A stretch of 64,000 nt of DNA. It comes from Oreocharis arfaki (Eukaryota > Chordata > Aves > Passeriformes > Paramythiidae). Numbering within the stretch: position 1 is the first letter of the stretch; the number at the start of each line of letters is the position of its first letter. Shown here piece by piece: positions 25,060-36,000 of this stretch. Both the position numbers and the translations under genes were made by a program. The notes under the pieces are model-generated. The model ran no database searches. It worked only from the letters and a program-made list of their open reading frames with translations, and was not told the DNA's origin. The stretch lies in NCBI GenBank assembly GCA_013398015.1, contig VZRR01007714.1, positions 192,540 to 256,539 of the forward strand, read 5' to 3'.

Positions 25060-25816
25060 GGCAACAACACCAAGCTGGGCAGGATTGTTGATCTGCTGGA
25101 GGGCAGGATGGCTCTACAGAGCTGGATAGGCTGGATTGAGAACAATTTTCTGAAGTTCAACAAGGCCACATACTAGGTCCTGCTGTTGTGTCACAACAGC
25201 CCCATACAGTGCTACAGGCTGGGGCAGAGTGGCTGGAAAGTGGCCCAGTGGGAAATGACCTGGCAGTGCTGGTCAACAGCAGCTGAACATGAGCCAAGGT
25301 GTGCCCAGATGGCCAAGAAGGCCAGTGGCATCCTGGCCTGTATCAGGAATAATGTGGCCAGCAGGACCAGGACAATGACTGTCCCCCTGTACTCAGTACT
25401 GGTGAGGTCACTCCCTGAGTGCTGTGTCCAGTTCTGGGCCCCTCAGTTCAGGAAGGACATTGAGGTGCTGGAGTGTGCCCAGAGAAGGGCAGTGAAGCTG
25501 GTGAAGGGTGTGGAGCACAGCTCCTATGAGCAGCTGAGGGAGCTCTCGAGTAAACAAACAAGAGGAACCAGCCTCAAGTTGTGCCAGGGAAGGTTTAGAT
25601 TGGATATTGGGAAAAAAAATGTCATGGAAAGGGTTGTCAGGCATTGGAACAAGCTGTCCAGAGAAGTGGCTGAGTCATCATCCCTGGAGGTATTTAAATG
25701 ATGTGTAGATGTGTCTCACAGGGACACAGTTTCTTGGTAGACTTGGCAGTTCTGGGTTAACAGCTGGAGTTGATGATCTTAGAGGTCTTTTCCAACCTAA
25801 ATCCATGATTCCATGT
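25060..25816 (+). mobile_element. CR1 LINE, 5'-truncated 3' portion with internal deletion
   Basis: Avian CR1 non-LTR retrotransposon fragment in sense orientation. It starts inside the reverse-transcriptase region (around accaagctgggcaggattg) and runs to the CR1 3' end. The landmarks are gtttagattggatattggga at about 25591, ctggaggtatttaaat at about 25684, gatgatcttagaggtctttt at about 25771, and a decayed terminal octamer repeat (atgattccatg) near 25805. Relative to the family, about 120 bases or more between the QLRELSS and TRG stretches of the protein are missing. The 5' truncation is typical of CR1. It is a dead copy, and the exact left edge is uncertain by some tens of bases. Confidence 0.95.
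25186..25701 (+). pseudogene. Remnant of CR1 ORF2 (reverse-transcriptase C-terminal part)
   Basis: Open frame of 171 codons inside the CR1 copy; the methionine is fortuitous. Clear family stretches are AKKASGILACIRN (about residues 44-56), VPLYSVLVRS, ECCVQFWAP, KDIEVLE, QRRAVKLVKG and GRFRLDI, then SLEVFK at the end. The section around residues 13-38 is out of the family's frame and resumes near RCAQMAKK, so at least two compensating frameshifts are present. About 40 family residues are missing after SYEQLREL. The endonuclease and catalytic palm parts lie upstream and are absent. The protein cannot be functional. Confidence 0.85.
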
Positions 25817-27218
25817 ATAAATTTGCCATTAAAAGTTTTTATATATCAAAAAGTAACCGTCAGAAATGTAATGATGTCTACAAAAGGCTTCTCTGTTGTT
25901 TTTGTATTTTACTTGAAAGGCAATGGAAAAATCTAAAATTTCAAGACACAACAGTGTCTTTAATGTTCTGCACTGATTTTTGCTCAGACAGAAAAGCCTT
26001 CATCAGCAAATTGCTTAGTTTTATTTAACTAATAACTCTGTAGGAATTCATTATATCAATAAATTATTTGTTAAATCAGGTTAAATTACTGAAAGAAAAT
26101 TCTCAAATGAGGGTTAAATGCTGAGACTTTTAAAGGAAATCAGTTTTCAGTTGTTACCTGTTTTATGGTTTTTGGGTGCTGAATATATTTAGTATTTAGG
26201 TTTTTGCTTGTTTAAAAAAAAATCTTTGAGGCTATGTGTTTCATAAATTCCTTATTGTGCCCCATTCTGCTGTATACTTCACTCACAAATTAATATTCTC
26301 TGTGAAGGAAGTCCATAATTGTTGTTCATGAGCTCTGCAATAAAATAGATTGGGTTTTTGTGCCTATAAGCCAACAATTTTCAATAGAATAGGGCCCTTC
26401 AAAACCATATTTTAACACTCCTGCAGATTAATAATGTTTTAGCAGAAAAAGACATGTTGAGCCTCGCTCAGTTATCCCTCCATCCCAATTATACTGTGAC
26501 ATTAAGTCTTGGGACATTTAATAAGAAAGGCCATTTCACCCATGACTGCCTCAACTGCTGACAATTTATGCAACAGCATCCCCTCCTAAGAAACTGTTCC
26601 AAAAGAAGGTGGCTTTCTCACATGCTGATATGTCTAACTGCCCACGTAAATTAAGTAAGATGTAGCAAAGCATGTAAAATTGTTCATCTGACACTTACCT
26701 GATGCCTTTGACTACAGAAAGAGGAGTTAAAGGGCTGACATAATTTTTTTTTTGCAACTGCAATGGTGTTAATGGACCAGAATAAGAAAGAACCAGGGTA
26801 CAAAATAAAGTATTTGCATGTACATATCTCTTATTTCTTTACAGTCTTTCATATTTGTGAATATGAATTTACACATTTAAATATCTTCAATTTTTTTCAA
26901 AAACCTGCCACTAAACAAAAGTTTAGTGACACTACTAAATAAGTCTCTGGAGTAAACTTAGTGTTGTCTTCCTCAAGGCAGAATGGAATGACAAGAGTTA
27001 GGACCAGCTGAAGATTCTTTCCAGGACAAGCAGCACACACACTCCTTATCATAGACTATAGGCAAAGAAATCTCAGCTACCTGCTCATCTGGCCCCAAAA
27101 CTCAAAGATGCATAGCTTGGTCTGAAATAATTAGCCTTGCTGAAAAGCAGCTGGCTTCAGAGTTTGAACTAGAATCTCCATGGAGTACCAAGCAAAAATA
27201 TACGAATGCATCAGCTGA

Positions 27219-27240
27219 CTTGAGGATTGTCTTGAGGATT
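27219..27240. repeat. 12-base-period tandem duplication
   Basis: cttgaggatt occurs at 27219-27228 and at 27231-27240, separated by gt. It is a short slippage-type duplication. Confidence 0.75.
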
Positions 27241-27658
27241 TTTGCAGCAAGTTCCACTGCATGGTGGTGTTAAAGAATGCTCAAATTATTTCAACTACCT
27301 TCTGCCTCTAAAATAACAAGTATATGAAGTCAAGTGCATATAAGACTATCATTTTCATATTTTCCTGTAACTATGGAATCACACATTTCTTGAAATGGCT
27401 TGGCTTTCAGAAAAAAAAAAATTCTGAATTCTTAGTGCCATTAATTTTACTCCATTATGAAACAGAATTTTAAGATAACATGGCATATCTGGTTCAGTGT
27501 TTAAGTAGGACAGATGTTTCAAATCAAGTATTCAAGCATTGAAGAGCGGGCTGTTTGCTGCAGGCAAAACCTCTGTGAAGGTCACAAGAACTAAAGGATT
27601 GCGTCCTACCTTATTAAAACTGGGTAAACTAATTCAGTTCCGTGCTCATGGTACAAAT

Positions 27659-27669
27659 GGGGTTTTTTT
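27659..27669. repeat. G4T7 tract
   Basis: Four G followed by seven T, the exact reverse complement of the A7C4 tracts. Confidence 0.85.
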
Positions 27670-29076
27670 CCTATGGGTCTATTCTGCCCACCAATAGCTA
27701 TTTTGCAGTTTTTCACTGATGTTACAACACAAAGTATAGGAAAACAACAAGCAAAATTTAATGCTTAATCTTGTCAATCTTTTCAAAGGAAAAGAAAAAA
27801 GCAGCTAAGTTTTAACTATTGCATTCTATGAAAATCACGCATTTTTACAAACTTTGGGTGGAGAGAACAGCGCATGCCTTCATATATATTGGCAAAAGTT
27901 AATCCAGCTGCTCCAACTTCAGGGAATGTCACGAACTCCTGGGTAGGATGGATAAATGAATGAACCACTGAGCTATGGGCTTCAATCCTTCTTTGAAAAT
28001 CACAGTTATTTTTGGTACCGATTTATAAATTATTGGTTTTTGGTAGAAAATGCCTGTGCAGAAATAAGCACTCTACAAAATCATCTGAAAAGATGCATTA
28101 TAGAAAACAGTGCTTTCACTGGAGATGGCCATGCCAGTATTGGATTTCATGTACCTTTTTGTGCAGAATCTCTATAAAGTATCCGTGCTTAATACAGATG
28201 ATGGTACAGTGTTTACATCTGTGGCAGGAATAGATAAAACCATAACCAGGAAAACACACTCATATAAATAATGAAAATTTAGGGGAAACACCAAATTTCA
28301 ACTAAGGTCTGCCTACTTATTGTGGTAATTCCAGGACAGGAGAGAAGGAAGAGAAATATTCCAAAGCCTGTTTTGGCATTCTATATTTTAATCTCTACCA
28401 GATAACAGCAGCTTTTTCTGAGAAATATCAGTGCTCACATCAAGGGGCTTCAGTTGGTGGGCTGTTGTTACTATGGCTTTTGAACAAGAGTCAGAAAAAT
28501 ATTTTGATTTTTGAATGCACATTGAGGAAGTATTGAACTAAAATGAGAATTCAAGATTTCATTCTACCTCTGTATAAGGCTTTGGGAAATTTCCCTGAAA
28601 TATTTTATGTTTTGCAATTATAACTCTGATTTCTATTTGGGCTCCTACATGTCCAAAACCAGTTCATTAATTATATTCCAGAACTATAACAGAACTCTCC
28701 AGCTGCAATGTTTTTTAAAAAAATTCTGCTTTCTTTTCAAAACTTATTCTTCCACTGTTATCATAAATGCTTTCTATGCCAGGATCCTAGAATAATTTGC
28801 AAAGTTTGAAAATACAATCTGTCATTTTTCCTGTTCTGCAAGAAAATCAATGTAACAGATTGTTTAATTTGAAAGAGCGCATAAGCACAGTGTTGATGAA
28901 TTGCCTTAACTATCCACATCACTGGGAGATAGCAATAAAACTTCCTTGGTGTGTACCCATCAACAATGCAATTTTTAAGGGATGATGATTACCTGTGGAT
29001 AGAAAAGAAAATCCATCTCTACCTTGCACTGACCTGCAAATGCAAAATTTACTGTAATTTGTGCTGTAGCAAAAGA

Positions 29077-29101
29077 ATGGCACCTTTGAGGTAGGTGCCA
29101 T
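29077..29101. repeat. Perfect 9-bp inverted repeat, 7-base loop
   Basis: atggcacct (29077-29085) pairs with aggtgccat (29093-29101) around the loop ttgaggt. It is GC-richer than most stems here. The flanks show no extended precursor-like pairing by eye, so it is not called as a microRNA. Confidence 0.7.
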
Positions 29102-30221
29102 AAAACCTAAAGAAACCCCTATAGTTCTGGCATGCACAGTGTAAAACAAAATTATAGGTCTGAATAAGAAAACAATTGTAATTACTTGGAGTAGCCTCAC
29201 AAGACTCTTCACTGAAACCTAATTACTGATAAAAAACTTGAAGTAAGTCCATATTCTCGTCATTATGGTTGAATTACATCAACAGACATTATGGGTCTTG
29301 TTTTGCTTCTTACAAAGTCTATGGCAGCTTGTCAGTTTCCATTTTAATTCTAATCTCTAGGAAACTTCTCTCTCGATATCTAGCACAGCACCTTTTAATA
29401 TATCCCTAATATTATCAATTTAATAACATGATACAGGGCATGCTCAGAGTCAAAACACCGCCCTTAGCTATAAATTAACAAACACCACTGGGACTTCCCT
29501 TACCAAACACGGAGTTGTGAATGATGTAACTGTTACATGTGAGGCAAAGTTTTAAGGCAGAGAGAACAGATTTATTGGACCAACTGACATAGCTGGGGGA
29601 AAAAAAATTCAACAAACTAGAAGACATTATTATCCCCAAAAGCTCATGTATTTTACACAGCCATATCAGTTACTTTTGACAAAATACACCCTCTCTTCCT
29701 GAAACCTCACCTTCCGGATTGCCACAGATAAAACACAGCCACTACAAACATTTTCAAGTAGTGATGATGCCATGGTAACACACATAAATACTGAGGTTTG
29801 CATGTATTGAGGCAACATACATTTACTGAGAGAGTTCAGAGAGAATATTATGCAAAAAAAGCATTTTCGGCAAATACTAGTCCCCCTGCAAAATGTTACA
29901 ATTTTCTACCACCATACATCATACAGAAAAACTGGGATATAAGATACACTTAGTGCTGTTGAGTGCTTTCAGAAAACAAACTCACTTTGACCCCACTCAA
30001 CTATTCTAGTCCTAGATGATGAACATAATATGAGATATCCCTGTGTGAAGGTGACATGAACAATACAAGGAAGCAGACTGGAAAAGGTTAGACTAGTATA
30101 CAGCAAGGGTACACATTTCAAGCTTTAATTTTAATTGGTATTTTCATTTAAGAACCTTTATTTCCTAGATAGTGAAACAGACTCGTGAAAGTATTGCAGT
30201 GCAAGTTTCTATAGCCCTTTC

Positions 30222-30281
30222 CCATAGGTTTACTGTTTCCCTTCCTACAGCAGGAGGACTTGCCATAGGCTTACTGTTTCC
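30222..30281. repeat. Imperfect 41-base-period duplication
   Basis: ccataggtttactgtttcc at 30222-30240 recurs at 30263-30281 with one substitution (t to c). The intervening 22 bases do not repeat in the sequence that follows, so the second copy is partial. Confidence 0.75.
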
Positions 30282-30622
30282 ATAAACATTGATAAGTGTT
30301 TTTTCACCTACAGAGGAAGGTGCAACTGACTCCTTTCCAACAGCCTTCAGCTGTGCAAAACAGTTATTTATCACATGCAGGAGGGCCTGCTTGTGTGGAA
30401 GTGGCAGGCAGCTACAAGTGTTGGATGTCACACTGACTTTATCCTTTGAAAACACGTTCCTTAAAGCTTCAGACGAGGCAATAGTAATGATAATTATCAC
30501 ATGCTTCAAGATAATGCGAAACTGAGTTCTGAGGCTATGATGATACAGAAATAATTCACTATAAACATACATCCCTGATCTCAATGCCTGAAGTAGGAAA
30601 ATATTTATGACGAAGTACAGCT

Positions 30623-30690
30623 AAGGTCTGATTCCACTGCCGTTAAAGCTGATGAGAGTTCTACCCTTAGCTTCCATGGTAGCAGTTCAT
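30623..30690. repeat. Possible ancient amniote interspersed repeat relic
   Basis: The stretch ggtctgattcca...gagttctaccctt...ttccatggtagcag has the layout of an old reptile/bird repeat I recall. That repeat begins with a 'gatctgattc' lead, then an 'agtt-ac-cattgacttcaatgg' palindromic core and a 'gagcag' end. Several positions fit, but it is heavily decayed and I cannot name the family. Confidence 0.3.
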
Positions 30691-30981
30691 AAAAATGTAT
30701 TTACTGGGGAAGGCAAAAGTAATTCATATGTATGACTGCATGAATGCTTATACACTCAGATATAGCTCAATACATTTCTTTTTCCAAAGTCAATGCATTT
30801 GAAAAAAAAGGCAACAATTTTGTCCTTTGTCTAATTTCTTGTTCTTACCTTCTTATGATGTATTTTAATATCATGTCTTCATGTTTCCCATAAGCTTTCT
30901 TTTATGTCTAAAAATGTCTTCAAGCTCTTCTATTTCCACCATGAGTTAAATTTATATGTACATTATGGCCAAGTTTCTGTT

Positions 30982-30992
30982 AAAAAAACCCC
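30982..30992. repeat. A7C4 tract
   Basis: Seven A followed by four C in unique sequence. Confidence 0.85.
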
Positions 30993-31250
30993 TTATCTTT
31001 GAAATAGGAATTGAATTTCCTTACTCAAATGCCAGCAGTAATTACAACGCACGACTTTGTCTCAAGCAATTTCTTTGGCTTTTTTAAACCAAGAATTAGA
31101 AGTTTGATAGCAAATTCAAATGAACATACTATTTGGTTTATCTGAAAATGCAGAGTCAGATCCAATTAAACACAACTAACCTCAAAAACTGCCACCACTT
31201 CTGAGGGTGAATCACATCCCTCCCAGCAGTCGAACCTTTCCTGCAATGGG

Positions 31251-31272
31251 AGAGTCTCTCAAGAGTCTCTCA
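31251..31272. repeat. Perfect 11-base tandem duplication
   Basis: agagtctctca at 31251-31261 is repeated head-to-tail at 31262-31272 without mismatch. Confidence 0.85.
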
Positions 31273-32447
31273 CCAGCCACACGCATCCTTCAGCCCAGAG
31301 GGACCAACTCTGCTGAGCTCCTAAATGCCAACATTGTCCAGTTAATATTGCTGCAGGTAAATTTGTGCAAATGAAGCACAAGGACTGTTCATCTGTATGA
31401 GTTTCTTGTGCTTAATGGGCAGAGGAATCGAAGGACCAGTGAACTGTAACTTGTATGGGACTGATTAACTCTGAGAAGCAGGGAGCCAAGAGATGCCAAC
31501 TAACTACTTCAGTACAACAATGATGATCATAGAGCAGTTCTATACCTTAGAACAGCATTAATTTTTTGTCTCCACAACGACAGAATTAACAAATCCAACT
31601 CCTAAAAATCCAACAGTACAACCAACTGGAAGATCCTGATAGAATTTGCTGAGAACTAAATAGGAATTTACATAAATGTAGCAATTCATTAATAGAAGCT
31701 ACCTGTAGATCATAAGTAAGTCAGTAATTAATGACATCTCGGCCTCCCTACAAGTTCCAGCAGTGTAAGACAGACCTTGTACTGAAGGAAAGTAGCTATT
31801 TTGGAATTCCTTTGCATTCAGGGTCCTCCACAGAAAAGACTGAATAGGATGGCCCAGCAGAATATCTCATGAAGAAACCTTTTCCAGGATGCAACTGTAG
31901 TGATATCTTGGCTTTTCTAATGAGACACTTATGACTTGAGAGCTGAAGAAATAATTTGTCTCTATAGATCATCTCCATTTGCTCATTGCCTGGAATTAAG
32001 TTCAAGATGTACAACTTTTTATATGTCATTCTAAATCAGCCTGCAGCAGGTACATATTTATTTGAAGTTATATACCAAGCATTCAATTTAACAGAGCCAC
32101 ACGGTCACAGAAAACCCATTCTGTCGCTTAGGCTGTCTATCCATTGAATAATTGGCCTAACCTACCTCTCTGAGAGCTATGCTGAATTTTCCAACTTTTA
32201 TAATAAAGTACATTTCTTCAGAAGCATAAAAGAGCCCCTTGTTCTTCTCGAAAATCTGTTTGCTTTTATCCGAGAGCCAAATAAAATATTTGGAAGTGGA
32301 TGTAGTGAACAGAATGAGGAGAAGTGAATTTTGGCTATTTCTATGCTGAGGGAAAGAGATGAAGTAAAGAAGACTTCAACAACCCCAAAACCATAAAGAA
32401 CCTTGCTTTTGAGATGAAAGATGGAAAATTTAAAATTTCAGAGTAAC

Positions 32448-32479
32448 ATTTATGGACAGGAAGATTTATGGACAGGAAG
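32448..32479. repeat. Perfect 16-base tandem duplication
   Basis: atttatggacaggaag occurs at 32448-32463 and again immediately at 32464-32479 with no mismatch. Confidence 0.9.
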
Positions 32480-33206
32480 CCTGAAAGCTGATGATCCTTC
32501 AACACGAAGTACTGTCTCCATGAAAGCTGCAGTTCCATGACTATAATTAATCAATAGCACAACAAATGCTGTTAGGCCAGCTAGGATTTCTGAAAAGATG
32601 TAACACATTGAAAACACCATCCAATTTCACTAATCCCTATTTTTACATTATGCTCTAATAAGATTTAATGTTAGTAGTCTTTCAAGAAACAGACTTAACT
32701 AGGGAGTCAAGGCTAAAATATATTATTAACATGGGTAAAGAGTATTTACATTCAGAAAGAAAAAACATGGCATGTATCTGATTATTTGATAAAAGAATGT
32801 CAAAAAATCACATCAAGGTGAAGAGGAAGGTTTTGAAAGGATCTATACTGACAAACTATGAAAAACACCGATGTGTTGCTTAGTGGCTTTCAGCAAAGCT
32901 AAGTTTCAGACAAATTAGAAACTTCATTCTAACTCTGTGTCCACACCTGGACTTGAACATAAAAATAATCTAATTTTTTGTGCCAATAAATCAGAACTAC
33001 TGATACATCAGCTTCATGACTGTCAACCCCCTTGCCCAAAGCTCCCCCAGAACAAACACCTGCATATCTTTGAACAGGGCAACTCACTAGCTGGATGTCA
33101 GACAAACTGTTGGAAAAAGATGTTCAGTTCTCTCTACTACCTTTATTTGATCTCACCTCTTTCCCTCTCAGACACCACCTTAGCCACCATGGTAATGACT
33201 ATTTTA

Positions 33207-33253
33207 AATCAGCATCTCTTTTAATCTTTTTTTCAGCTTTTTAATCAGCATCT
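33207..33253. repeat. 36-base-period partial duplication
   Basis: aatcagcatct occurs at 33207-33217 and 33243-33253, each followed by T-rich sequence. Only the 11-base core and T-rich flanks match, so this is a weak or old duplication. Confidence 0.5.
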
Positions 33254-34853
33254 TTTGTCTGTTAATACTCATTTCACTTGGAAGGGGTAACTTTATGCCG
33301 GCTCCATATTCCAGTTCCCAGATCTGAGTCATTGTCCACCTTCTGCCCTCTGTGACTCTGCAATTATTTGAAAGTAAAATGCTAAAAGAAGGATTGAAAT
33401 TATCTCTCCTGTCCCCTCCTTCTAAAATCTTAATGCAAGTAGTTTTAAAATCCAGTCTCTTATGCCTACAATTATCTAATAAATACCAGTCCTATATCAA
33501 AAGTTGTAAGTTTCTATTTTATTTGGGAATAAAAGCATTTAATCTAAACACATTCTGTCCTTCAGATGTCCACTTACAGCTGTGAAAATTTTTTTTTCAT
33601 ATAGCTTTAGTTTTCAGCTATTTCACTGGGTTTAGCTCACAGCAAGAAAACCCCAGTGTATTCATTTCTCATCTACATTTCAAATACGCTGCATAAGTTT
33701 ATCAGATAAAAAAATCTGACCAATTCTTTGATTTACATCACTTCTTAAGAGCTGATTTTTCAATTAAGCAATTGCCAGAGCAAGCTATATCCAAGTATTC
33801 CACAAACTTGCACCAAGAGACTGGGACTTAGACACATTTCCACCCACAGTAAACATTAGCATTTACATTTCTCCCTTCAAAGGGTGTCAAGAATGTCACC
33901 CAAGAATTGTCACAGAACCACTTTTTCCATTACCCCCTGGGAAAAAAAAATAAAATTATCAGAAGAGTGCTTCTGTGAGGTAGCTGATGTAAAAAGTGAC
34001 TTGTATTACAATGACATAGAAAATGTTCATAAATTGGCATTTGAGGAAGGGCAGTGACACTGATTATTCTATCACAGACCAATCTGCACCATGACAGGAA
34101 ATTATGTTCCAGTGTGATAACCCGTGACCCCTAACAAGGATTAGACAGATGTGTCACAGCTGGTTACTACCTGAAGCCAGTAGGTACATAGTGCACCAAG
34201 CAACTGTGGGATGCAGGGGTGTCTGCAGAGCACAGCGCTGCTGCAGAGCGATGCAAAGCAATTGCAGCTGCCTGGGAGAACAGAGGCACTGCAGTCATAT
34301 CAGTGTGGCCATGCTTCCAAAACACTGATTCAAAAACTTTTTCCCTTTTCTCCTTCCTGCCTAGGCCCATCTGATGCAAGGTATAGTCATGAGTTGAGCA
34401 TATTACTGAGTGTGGGTAATGCACAGAAACAGAAGGATGGGTCTCTCCCAGCACCTGGGCTCATTCTGCCTGTGGTCCAAGGGAGCTGGATGAGAGTCTG
34501 CCTTGCTTACACAATACTCTGCTCTGGCCATGCCTTGCTGCATCAGCTTGAGCACATGACCTTCAGGTGAGCTGCCACCCGCTCCATTCTCTCCATGATC
34601 CAGGAATGTCTATTTTAAGAGACTGAAAATAGAAAAATCAAAGTAGAAGGAAGGAGAGAGGACTGATAAGCAGTGAATAAGGCAGGAGAGGAAAACTAAG
34701 GGAAATACAACTGTTGTAGACAGGTATGACATGGGGAGGGGAGGGAATTAGAAAAGAGCTTCGTCTTCAAGAAGTCAGAGAGGACACAAGTGAGAACAAG
34801 AAGAAAAAGAAGCTTCAGTAACAGGGGAGAAAGGAAAATGTTATGGAAACTGT

Positions 34854-34867
34854 CCTGTCATGACAGG
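34854..34867. repeat. Perfect 14-base palindrome
   Basis: cctgtcatgacagg is self-complementary and lies within a purine-rich region. A downstream caggtcagg partly repeats its right arm. Confidence 0.75.
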
Positions 34868-36000
34868 TCAGGAAAAAGGACAGGACAGCCAGCAGCAGAC
34901 CTGAAAAAAAAAATGGTAGTGAAACATAAGGAAGGGCAAATGAAGTTTGCTTTGCAATGTGCTGGATTTGTGATGATGATAGGACATAGAGGAAATGCAA
35001 GGAAAACAGCTGGATAATGAACCTGAGTAAGGGATGAACGATGAAGTGTTGGGAAGCTGGATGTCATTGCTCTTCATTACGACGTTGTAACTGATTAAGA
35101 TGTCAATCTCATGTGGGTAAGGCAGTGTTTCCTAAAGCTGAGTCGGGCATGCTATCCTGCCAGGATTGTGTGGATGCTTTGAACTGTACACCATAGATAG
35201 AACCCCCTTGCAGCCCGTGCAATCACAGCCTTTCATGTATAGAAGCAACTCTTCTTTTAATCCTAATCACCTTTAAAAGCACCCACTCTCAATTCTCATT
35301 TCTCAGTCGGTGTCCTTCAACAAGTCTTCTCTTGTCCTGCTGCCATAACTGCACTTCACAGAACACTGGATATTGCTACAGTTAGCCATGTCTGTTTGGA
35401 CATGCATTTTAATGGATAGTCTGAATATAACACTGGGTTAAATTCAGGGACACACTAACTGAATGTGAAGCACAACACAGAAAAGACAGCATTCAAATGA
35501 GATTTTGCTTGCTAACACTGCAAGCATATGAAATTCAAGGATCATCTATCTTACACTTTGTTCCTGTCCAGGGTAAACAGGCCTGACTCAATATTTGCTG
35601 ATTGGACACCACCAGCACCATCTCATGGGAATGAACCTGGTAAGCTACAGATACTTAGATGAAAGAGACCCCACCCATCTAGGAAGACCAACACATCCCA
35701 AGTCAAGAGGCTCTCCACAAATTTCCTGTTCCACGGTGCTTATACAGACTTTTCACTTATTCATTGGTTTAGCAGCAAAAAATACTTTTTCTCTTTGCTG
35801 AGGCTTCTATGCCTCCACATGCTGCATTCATGCTTATACCCCAGCTAAACTCAAATTCCTAAAATCATAGCTGGATATGCACAGAAGGTCATCAGAAACA
35901 CAGAAAAACACATATCATTCTCAGCTTCCCAGTGGTCTGTAGCATCATTCATTATCAGGCCAGGGAAGGGGCCAAATGAGATCAGGGCGCACCTAACGCA

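Larger units (their letters stand above)
25817..30221. other. Gene-free AT-rich sequence
   Basis: No gene is supported. Short frames (for example 29212-28919 minus and 27956-28233 plus in two overlapping frames) look random. The segments 26440-26620 and 27000-27270 are slightly richer in G and C. A 12-base-period duplication lies at 27219-27240, a G4T7 tract at 27659-27669 and a 9-bp hairpin at 29077-29101. Confidence 0.6.
30282..36000. other. Gene-free sequence with several mid-GC patches
   Basis: No gene is supported. The patches at 31190-31520 and 34060-34600 and the purine-rich run at 34610-35000 depart from the AT-rich background. The frame at 34211-34570 (119 codons, plus) overlaps a 95-codon antisense frame and resembles nothing known. 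Short duplications lie at 31251, 32448 and 33207, and a possible ancient repeat relic lies at 30623-30690. Confidence 0.55.

Noticed and set aside
29077..29101. Possible microRNA hairpin
   Set aside because: The stem is only 9 bp with no extended pairing in the flanks and no known mature sequence.
35124..35175. hAT transposon-like end (ggcagtgtttcctaaagctg)
   Set aside because: Only the first dozen bases resemble a hAT terminal repeat. No matching inverted end or 8-base target duplication was seen.
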